A DNA stretch of 5,239 nucleotides from Alphaproteobacteria bacterium (GTDB taxonomy: Bacteria; Pseudomonadota; Alphaproteobacteria; UBA8366): positions 1 through 5,239 of the forward strand of contig JABJCS010000517.1 in assembly GCA_018665505.1 (NCBI GenBank), in the 5' to 3' direction. How positions within the stretch are numbered: the stretch's first letter is position 1; every line of letters starts with the position of its first letter. Below, piece after piece: positions 1 to 5,239 of the stretch. Under the pieces are notes generated by a model, which worked only from the letters and a program-made list of their open reading frames with translations, was not told the DNA's origin and did not search any database. The position numbers and the translations under genes were made by a program.

Positions 1-1
1 A

Positions 2-379
2 GAGAACCTCGTGCGCCGCCTGACCGCTCTCTATGCACAGGAAACAGTCGGTGCGGACGCCATCGAGCGGGAATTACCGGAAGCCGAATCGGTCCGGAAG
101 AACCCGGATAGTAGTAATGAGGAGGCTGGATTATCGGAGACGGTCGCTGATCAACTGCAGTCCTACTTCGATGCCCATAAAGGCGGTGTACCGCCGGCGG
201 GATTGTACGACCGGATATTGCATGAAGTGGAAAGACCACTGATTTCAATGACTTTAGATGCGACAAACGGAAATCAGATTCGAGCGGCAGCGATCCTTGG
301 TCTAAATCGAAATACGTTGCGAAAAAAAATTCGCCTTTTGGACATTCCAGTCACCCGTAGAAAACCGGGCGATGATTGA
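2..379 (+). CDS. ntrC: Nitrogen regulation response regulator NtrC, 3' end (5' truncated by window edge)
   Basis: NtrC is the sigma54-dependent activator phosphorylated by NtrB; it switches on nitrogen assimilation genes such as glnA under nitrogen limitation. Only the last 125 residues are visible, reading in frame from base 2. The fragment opens with ENLVRRLTALYAQE, which matches the helix following the WPGNVREL sensor II motif of the AAA+ domain. A variable linker follows (about residues 15-75). The end is a Fis-type helix-turn-helix: the segment NGNQIRAAAILGLNRNTLRKK, written here as NGNQIRAAAILG plus LNRNTLRKK, is the NtrC DNA-binding signature, followed by IRLLDIPV. The GTG at 11 lies inside this conserved helix, so it is not the start. 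The stop is TGA at 377-379. Neighbouring ntrYX on the same strand fits NtrC rather than another activator of this family. The receiver, Walker motifs and GAFTGA loop lie outside the window and cannot be assessed. Confidence 0.93.
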   Translation, partial: ENLVRRLTALYAQETVGADAIERELPEAESVRKNPDSSNEEAGLSETVADQLQSYFDAHKGGVPPAGLYDRILHEVERPLISMTLDATNGNQIRAAAILGLNRNTLRKKIRLLDIPVTRRKPGDD

Positions 380-452
380 TCCGTTCGGTGGTATATTCCG
401 CCGCATCGGATTAGTATCAGAGGTCTCAAACCCAACAGCCATTTGAGTTTCC
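380..452 (+). other. ntrC-ntrY intergenic spacer
   Basis: This is the 73-base gap between the NtrC stop and the chosen NtrY start. I see no convincing -35/-10 pair, no sigma54 -24/-12 element and no terminator hairpin with a T-run. The only purine-rich candidates for ribosome binding are AGAGG near 420, too far upstream of 453, and a weak TTGAG just before the start. The spacer is larger than the other junctions, so a separate ntrYX promoter in it or in the end of ntrC cannot be excluded. Read-through from ntrC is equally possible. Confidence 0.6.
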
Positions 453-2717
453 ATGACGGCTCCCGCCAACGCCGAAAATAAACCGCCGTCCGGCATCGGA
501 TTCATGTCGCGTTTCGGCAAACGATCCGGATTAGGTCGTGTTTTGGCTATATCGCTTGCTGCAGCGGCCGTTGTCAGTGGTGCTGCGACTTATGCAGCTT
601 TGGCGGGATCCAAGTCGTTTGGTGACAGCCCAGCTATCGTTCTGTTGTTGCTGAATATCGACCTTGTTCTATCGCTTCTTCTGGCTTTTCTAATTGTTCG
701 TCGGATCGTCTCAATCTGGTCCGAACGCCGCAAAGGTTCGGCCGGCTCAAGGCTACATGTAAAACTCGTTGTCTGGTTCGGTTTGGTCTCTGTGGTGCCG
801 GCAATCGTCGTCGGCGTCTTTTCCGTTTCATTCTTTAATTTTGGGGTGGAATCTTGGTTCAGTGAGCGTGTTCGAACGGCGTTGAATGAATCGAGATCCG
901 CCGCTGAAATATACCTCAAGGAACATCAGCGAAATATTAAGGCCGATGCTATCGCCATGGCGAAGGACTTAAATCGTGAAGTTTTGACGTTTCAAGACAA
1001 TCCCAAACGGTTCAATCAAACCGTCAAAGTGCAAGCTTCGATTCGTGAATTAAATGAAGCGTTGGTCTTCGATGGAACGGGACAAATCATTGCTCGCGCC
1101 GGTTTAACATATCTACTTGAATTCGAGAAGGTGCCGCCAGGCGCCATGGATACGGCCAGGAGCGGAGAAGTTGCGCTCATGACGAGTGAGAATGATGATC
1201 GTGTCCGTGCACTTGTTCGTCTTAGCGGGCCGCGAGAGTTACATTTATATGTCGGGCGGCTGGTAGACCCCATTGTCCTCAGTCATATGAAACGGACCGA
1301 AGGGGCCGTGAAGGAATTCGAGCAGCTCGAGATTAATCGTTCGGATATACAAATTAATTTCGCTCTGATTTTCGTCGTCGTTGGCTTGTTATTGTTATTG
1401 GCAGCCGTCTGGATCGGCTTGATGTTCGCAACCCAACTCTCCGGTCCGATCAGCAGCTTAATCGCAGCGACAGAGAAGGTGAGAGCAGGAAATCTAGCGG
1501 TTCGTGTATCCGAGGATACACCGGAAGACGAGATCGGCTCGCTTAGTCGTGCATTCAACCGCATGACCAGCGAATTGGAGGGCAATCGGGGCGAGTTGCT
1601 CGAAGCGAATTTGCAACTCGATGAACGCCGGAGATTTACGGAGACCGTCCTTGAGGGTGTGTCCGCAGGTGTTGTCGGGTTGGATCGAGATGGCACTATC
1701 AATCTTCCAAATCGGTCGGCTTCTGAACTATTAGGAGTCGAACTCGATGAGGTGATTGGTCAACGCATGTCTGATGTTGTCATCGAATTAGCTCCGCTCA
1801 TTGAAAAAGCCGCAAATACCCGCTCAAGGAAATCGATTGAAGGTGAAATTCGAATAACCCGGGACAAAGAAACCCATACATTACTTGTCCGCATTGGCTC
1901 GGAATGGGCCGAAGGGCACGTTACCGGGTTCGTAATCACATTCGACGATGTGTCACAGTTGCTCGCAGCACAACGAAAGGCTGCTTGGGCAGATGTCGCG
2001 AGACGTATCGCCCACGAGATTAAGAATCCGCTGACCCCGATTCAGCTCTCTGCGGAACGATTGCGGCGCAAATATATTAACGAAATCGGCAGCGACACCG
2101 AAGTGTTCATAAACTGCACGGATACGATTATCAGACATGTCGAGGATATTGGTCGGATGGTCGACGAATTTTCTAACTTCGCGCGTCTACCGGCCCCTAA
2201 GATGCGGTCCGAAGATTTGAGCGATTTGTCACGGCAAGTCGCTTTTCTCTATCGAAACGCTCAACCCAATATCGAATTTGAAAATGAGATACCTTCGGAG
2301 CCTATAGAGGTGGTTTGCGACGGCCGTCAATTCAGCCAAGCGCTGACCAATCTGTATAAGAACGCCGTTGAATCGATTGAGAGTAGAGATATGGCCGAAG
2401 ATAAAGGGAAAATCGTACTTTCGCTTGCCGTCGACGATGACCATGTCTCCGTTACAGTCGAAGATAACGGCAGGGGATTGCCAAAGGAAAATCGCGAACA
2501 ACTCACCGATCCCTATTTCACGACACGCAAATCAGGAACCGGTTTGGGTTTGGCCATCGTACGCAAGATCATGGAAGATCATGATGGACGAGTCGAGCTG
2601 AGGGACGGAAATATGGGCGGTGCTATTGCACGTCTGCGATTGAGTAGGCGGCTGATCGCTTCCGAGAACGCAGACGACGAAATACCGGCAGGCCGTACGG
2701 AAATCCATGGCGTTTGA
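453..2717 (+). CDS. ntrY: Nitrogen regulation sensor histidine kinase NtrY
   Basis: NtrY is the inner-membrane sensor kinase that phosphorylates NtrX; in various Alphaproteobacteria NtrYX has been tied to nitrogen metabolism, redox or oxygen response and envelope functions. The protein is 754 residues, normal for the family. Hydrophobic segments lie at about 28-50, 60-83, 104-127 and 302-326, with Arg/Lys-rich cytoplasmic flanks at 19-29 and 83-100. This leaves an extracytoplasmic region at about 128-300 as the probable sensor. Next come HAMP (about 327-380, with DEIGSL near 359), PAS (about 395-500, with the NtrY-typical LPNRSA at 418-423) and HisKA with the H-box HEIKNPLTP at 521-529, His521 being the phosphorylation site. 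The ATPase domain shows the N-box (Asn637), G1 DNGRG (671-675), F-box PYFTTR (687-692) and G2 GTGLGL (695-700). All catalytic motifs are intact. An in-frame TGA at 444 rules out an earlier start. The ribosome site before 453 is weak, and the ATG at 504 (Met18) is a possible alternative that keeps all domains. The 3' end overlaps ntrX by 11 bases. Confidence 0.95.
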   Translation: MTAPANAENKPPSGIGFMSRFGKRSGLGRVLAISLAAAAVVSGAATYAALAGSKSFGDSPAIVLLLLNIDLVLSLLLAFLIVRRIVSIWSERRKGSAGSRLHVKLVVWFGLVSVVPAIVVGVFSVSFFNFGVESWFSERVRTALNESRSAAEIYLKEHQRNIKADAIAMAKDLNREVLTFQDNPKRFNQTVKVQASIRELNEALVFDGTGQIIARAGLTYLLEFEKVPPGAMDTARSGEVALMTSENDDRVRALVRLSGPRELHLYVGRLVDPIVLSHMKRTEGAVKEFEQLEINRSDIQINFALIFVVVGLLLLLAAVWIGLMFATQLSGPISSLIAATEKVRAGNLAVRVSEDTPEDEIGSLSRAFNRMTSELEGNRGELLEANLQLDERRRFTETVLEGVSAGVVGLDRDGTINLPNRSASELLGVELDEVIGQRMSDVVIELAPLIEKAANTRSRKSIEGEIRITRDKETHTLLVRIGSEWAEGHVTGFVITFDDVSQLLAAQRKAAWADVARRIAHEIKNPLTPIQLSAERLRRKYINEIGSDTEVFINCTDTIIRHVEDIGRMVDEFSNFARLPAPKMRSEDLSDLSRQVAFLYRNAQPNIEFENEIPSEPIEVVCDGRQFSQALTNLYKNAVESIESRDMAEDKGKIVLSLAVDDDHVSVTVEDNGRGLPKENREQLTDPYFTTRKSGTGLGLAIVRKIMEDHDGRVELRDGNMGGAIARLRLSRRLIASENADDEIPAGRTEIHGV

Positions 2718-4095
2718 TATTCTAATAGTTGACGACGAAGCTGATATTCGTCACCTGATCGCGGGTATCCTCGAGGATGAGGGTTACGAGTGTCGCGAAG
2801 CGGGTAGCAGCAGCGAAGCCTTTGAGGCGATCCGAAAACGTCAGCCAAATTTGATCGTTCTGGATGTCTGGCTACAAGGTAGCGAGCATGACGGTCTCAA
2901 AATGCTTGAACTGATCCGCAAGGAAAACCCGGAACAGCAAGTGATTATGATTAGCGGCCATGCGACGTTTGATATGGCGGTCAGCGCTACGAAGATCGGT
3001 GCTTACGATTTTCTCTCCAAACCGTTCAAAACCGATGTGTTGTTACACACAATCGCCCGAGCGCTGGAAACGGTGCGATTGCGGTCGCAAAACGAAGAGC
3101 TCCAGGAATTAACCGGGGGCGATATCATCGAGTTCGGCGGACGTTCGAATGCCGCCAATCAAACACGACAAAAAATCGCGAAGGTCGCTCAGACTGATAG
3201 TCGAATTTTAATCAGTGGGCCTCCCGGAGCGGGGAAGAGTGTCCTCGCGCGGCTGATCCATCTAAATTCGCTGCGCAGCGACGGTAATTTCATCGTTTTG
3301 AATTGTGCCGGACTCAAAGACTCTAATCTGGAAGCTGATTTGTTCGGCACCGAGGCATCCACGACATCGCCGCGCCGGATCGGCGTATTGGAGAAAGCTC
3401 ATCGTGGCACTTTAGTTCTGGACGAAGTCGCGGATATGCCGCTTGAAACACAAGGGCGGATCGTTCGAATTTTACACAATCCGGAATTCAGCCGAATTGG
3501 CGGTAATAATTCAGTCAATGTCGACACACGGATTATCGCGACGACGAATAAGGAGTTAAAAGAAGAGATAGACTCCGGCCGATTCCGGGAAGATTTATAT
3601 TATCGATTGAACGTTGTCCCCATTCAGGTGCCGTCTTTGTCGGAGCGGCGTGAGGATATTCCGGAGCTTGCCACGCGCATTATGGAACGCTCGGCCAGCT
3701 CGAAAGGCCGCCGAGCTCGAGATTTAACAGAGGATGCGCTCGCGGCTCTGCAAGCCCATGACTGGCCTGGAAATATTTGGGAGCTGGTGAACGTAATAGA
3801 GCGCGTCCTCCTAATCGCTCCAGTCGCAAATGGGGAAGCCGCGACGGGAAGTGATATTTCCGATGCGATTGGTCAAGAAGCAAAAGAGCAGAGCTCGACC
3901 GGCCGTACGATGAAGGTCATGAACTTGCCCCTTCGTCTGGCAAGGGAAGAATTCGAGAAAGATTATCTGACCTTTCACCTCAGGCGTTTCGATGGAAATA
4001 TCAGCCGAACGTCGGAGTTCGTTGGCATGGATCGAGCAGCACTCCATCGCAAGCTTAAACTCCTAGGCGTTCATGGAACGGCGGAAGGGAAGTAG
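2707..4095 (+). CDS. ntrX: Nitrogen assimilation response regulator NtrX
   Basis: NtrX is the cytoplasmic DNA-binding partner of NtrY. It is 462 residues, usual for the family. The receiver domain (about 1-120) has acidic pocket Asp9/Asp10, phospho-acceptor Asp53 in the NtrX-typical LDVWLQGSE stretch, Ser83 and Lys105. The AAA+ domain (about 143-370) has Walker A GPPGAGKS (171-178), Walker B LVLDE (236-240), sensor I TTN (279-281) and both arginine-finger candidates Arg294 and Arg300 in FREDLYYRLN. Two parts are degenerate. The GAFTGA loop is absent: LFGTE (212-216) runs directly into an unrelated stretch, about three residues shorter than in NtrC. The sensor II motif reads WPGNIWEL (353-360), with Trp358 where Arg is expected. 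The C-terminal Fis-type helix-turn-helix (about 405-456, with GNISRTSEFVGMDRAALHRKL split over 430-450) is well preserved. From known NtrX behaviour and the missing loop I infer a regulator that does not activate sigma54 promoters. The start is firm: in-frame TGA codons at 2641 and 2653 precede it and no other start codon lies between. Translation is probably coupled to ntrY. Confidence 0.95.
   Translation: MAFDILIVDDEADIRHLIAGILEDEGYECREAGSSSEAFEAIRKRQPNLIVLDVWLQGSEHDGLKMLELIRKENPEQQVIMISGHATFDMAVSATKIGAYDFLSKPFKTDVLLHTIARALETVRLRSQNEELQELTGGDIIEFGGRSNAANQTRQKIAKVAQTDSRILISGPPGAGKSVLARLIHLNSLRSDGNFIVLNCAGLKDSNLEADLFGTEASTTSPRRIGVLEKAHRGTLVLDEVADMPLETQGRIVRILHNPEFSRIGGNNSVNVDTRIIATTNKELKEEIDSGRFREDLYYRLNVVPIQVPSLSERREDIPELATRIMERSASSKGRRARDLTEDALAALQAHDWPGNIWELVNVIERVLLIAPVANGEAATGSDISDAIGQEAKEQSSTGRTMKVMNLPLRLAREEFEKDYLTFHLRRFDGNISRTSEFVGMDRAALHRKLKLLGVHGTAEGK
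4083..4092 (+). promoter_or_regulatory. Purine-rich ribosome-binding site in the ntrX 3' end
   Basis: The sequence GGAAGGGAAG lies over the last codons of ntrX. Its GGAAGGG core sits about ten bases before the ATG at 4100, a workable Shine-Dalgarno distance, but more than thirty bases before the trkA ATG at 4123, which is too far for direct use. It is the best Shine-Dalgarno-like stretch I found at any of the three gene junctions in this window. It could instead be an accident of the Glu-Gly-Lys codons. Confidence 0.4.
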
Positions 4096-4099
4096 TTTC

Positions 4100-4126
4100 A
4101 TGTCCAAGCAGTTGGATAACACATGA
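4100..4126 (+). CDS. Possible 8-codon leader ORF coupled to trkA
   Basis: An ATG at 4100 opens a reading frame for MSKQLDNT, ending in TGA at 4124-4126. That stop overlaps the trkA ATG in the sequence ATGA (4123-4126), the usual geometry for termination-reinitiation. A purine-rich GGAAGGG lies at a good distance upstream of this ATG, whereas trkA itself has only a weak GGAT about six bases before its start. The peptide resembles nothing I know and probably has no function of its own; the likely role, if any, is delivering ribosomes to trkA. An ORF of this length arises readily by chance, so confidence is low. Confidence 0.3.
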   Translation: MSKQLDNT

Positions 4127-5239
4127 AGGTCGTCATTTGCGGCGCGGGGCAGGTGGGGTTCAGTATTGCCCGTTATCTTTCTGCCGAGGGCAATGACGTC
4201 ACGGTCATCGATCAATCGCCGGACTTAATCGGGAAAGTGAACGAATCCCTTGATGTGCAAGCGATCGTCGGACACGCTTCTCACCCGGATGTGCTTGAGA
4301 GCGCCGGCGTTTCAGACGCTGACATGATTATCGCCGTGACCTTCGCGGACGAAGTGAACATGGTCGCTTGCCAGATCGCGCATTCGATTTTCAACGTGCC
4401 GACCAAAATCGCTCGTATTCGCCAACAAAGCTACCTTGAGCCGATGTGGGCCGATTTGTTCAGCCGTGATCATATGCCGATCGACGTGATCATTTCGCCG
4501 GAACTTGAGGTTGCCCGCGCCATTAGCCGGCAATTAGCGGTACCCGGCGCCTTTGACATGATTCCGCTAGCCGATGACCGTGTGCGGGTTATTGGCGTGC
4601 GTTGCGGTGAGGATTGCCCGGTTATCAACACGACACTGCGTCAATTAACTGGCTTATTTCCCGACCTCAACATCAGTATCGTTGGCATTGTACGCGGTGA
4701 AGACGCGTTCGTGCCGCATTCCGCGGATCAAATGTTTGCGGGTGACGAGGTATACTTCGTCGCGGATTCTCAGCATGTCGCGCGAGCGCTCGCGACATTT
4801 GGCCACGAGGAACGCCAAGAGGCGTCTCGACGCATCACCATTATTGGTGGCGGTAATATCGGCCTTAACTTGGCCCGCTATGTCGAGGAAATGGAGAACG
4901 TCACCGGCCGAATCATTGAGCATGATAACGACCGGGCACGGCGAATCGTACCGATGTTACACGATACCCATGTAACCCACGGCGATGCCCTCGATACGGT
5001 AATATTAGAAGAAACCAATATTCAGAATGCTGATACCGTCGTGTCGGTGAGTAACGATGACGAGACGAACATTCTCGCGTCTCTTTTGGCTAAGCGTTAC
5101 GGAGTGGAACGTACTATCGCGCTCGTGAATCGCGATACCTATACGCCGCTCGTCACAACACTTGGTATTGATGTACTTGTCAATCCGCGTGCGATTACGG
5201 TGTCTACGATACTTCAACATATACGGCGCGGGCGCATCC
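4123..5239 (+). CDS. trkA: Trk system potassium uptake protein TrkA, 5' part (3' truncated by window edge)
   Basis: TrkA is the peripheral cytoplasmic subunit that binds NAD(H) and other nucleotides and gates the TrkH/TrkG potassium channel. The first 372 codons are present, without a stop, out of about 458 in the family. RCK-N1 (about 1-130) starts with MKVVICGAGQVG, a Rossmann Gly-x-Gly-x-x-Gly at 7-12, with Asp30 ending the second strand as the ribose-binding acid. RCK-C1 spans about 140-225. RCK-N2 follows, with a second Rossmann motif GGGNIG (242-247) and Glu266 in the equivalent acidic position. The second RCK-C domain is cut off by the window. This duplicated N-C-N-C layout separates TrkA from single-RCK KtrA proteins. 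An in-frame TAA at 4117-4119 shows that the ATG at 4123 cannot be extended upstream. A Cys161-x3-Cys165 pair lies early in RCK-C1. The gene begins 27 bases after ntrX and is probably in the same transcript. Confidence 0.95.
   Translation, partial: MKVVICGAGQVGFSIARYLSAEGNDVTVIDQSPDLIGKVNESLDVQAIVGHASHPDVLESAGVSDADMIIAVTFADEVNMVACQIAHSIFNVPTKIARIRQQSYLEPMWADLFSRDHMPIDVIISPELEVARAISRQLAVPGAFDMIPLADDRVRVIGVRCGEDCPVINTTLRQLTGLFPDLNISIVGIVRGEDAFVPHSADQMFAGDEVYFVADSQHVARALATFGHEERQEASRRITIIGGGNIGLNLARYVEEMENVTGRIIEHDNDRARRIVPMLHDTHVTHGDALDTVILEETNIQNADTVVSVSNDDETNILASLLAKRYGVERTIALVNRDTYTPLVTTLGIDVLVNPRAITVSTILQHIRRGRI

Noticed and set aside
319..340. Inverted repeat GCGAA / TTCGC around an A8 run, followed by CTTTT, as a terminator
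   Set aside because: The stem is only five pairs, the T-run is short, and it lies in the codons of the NtrC DNA-binding helix. The A8 run could cause slippage, but nothing shows it does.
11..379. GTG at 11 as the start of a separate small gene
   Set aside because: The reading frame continues upstream to base 2 with ENL, which completes the conserved NtrC helix after sensor II, so this is the tail of a larger gene.
376..397. TTGATC ... TATATT as a promoter for ntrY
   Set aside because: The spacer between the two hexamers is only about 10 bases, too short for a sigma70 promoter.
4096..4122. Terminator or promoter between ntrX and trkA
   Set aside because: The 27 bases contain no stable inverted repeat, no T-run and no credible promoter hexamers; the gap fits an operon junction.
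4682..4975. 97-residue + strand frame inside trkA
   Set aside because: It overlaps the RCK-C1/RCK-N2 region of trkA in another frame, and the trkA frame carries clear Rossmann motifs.
590..5220. Open frames on the minus strand across ntrY, ntrX and trkA
   Set aside because: All lie opposite strongly conserved coding sequence, have low-complexity or unfamiliar translations, and show no recognisable domain.

Overview
This window is a piece of a classic alphaproteobacterial nitrogen-regulation locus. It reads on the + strand in the order ntrC (3' end) - ntrY - ntrX - trkA (5' part). The order ntrBC-ntrYX-trkA, usually followed by hfq and hflX, is known from Rhodospirillales-like and related Alphaproteobacteria. 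G+C is roughly 50-55 % by eye, lower than in Azospirillum-type genomes. This fits a moderate-GC, perhaps environmental, alphaproteobacterium; I cannot name a genus. No mobile element, RNA gene, CRISPR array or clear terminator is visible.

Layout: bases 2-379 are the last 125 codons of NtrC, from just after the sensor II region of the AAA+ domain through the Fis-type helix-turn-helix. A 73-base gap (380-452) follows, without a convincing promoter. Bases 453-2717 encode NtrY, a complete membrane sensor kinase (four predicted TM segments, extracytoplasmic sensor region, HAMP, PAS, HisKA, HATPase). The start of ntrX (2707) overlaps the ntrY stop by 11 bases, and ntrX ends at 4095. A 27-base gap contains most of a possible 8-codon leader ORF (4100-4126), whose stop overlaps the trkA start in an ATGA junction. 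trkA (from 4123) runs off the right end after 372 codons, which cover RCK-N1, RCK-C1 and RCK-N2.

How they work together: NtrY autophosphorylates on His521 and passes phosphate to Asp53 of NtrX. NtrC is the parallel regulator, controlled by NtrB, which would lie to the left of the window. TrkA is the cytoplasmic nucleotide-binding gating subunit of Trk potassium uptake. Tight spacing suggests that ntrY, ntrX and trkA are co-transcribed.

The most interesting points are in NtrX and at the trkA start. The NtrX AAA+ domain has lost the sigma54-contacting GAFTGA loop and carries Trp in place of the sensor II Arg, while its receiver and DNA-binding domains look intact. The trkA start seems set up for translational coupling to a tiny leader ORF. 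I see no wholly new system here; the window is mostly a well-known conserved locus.
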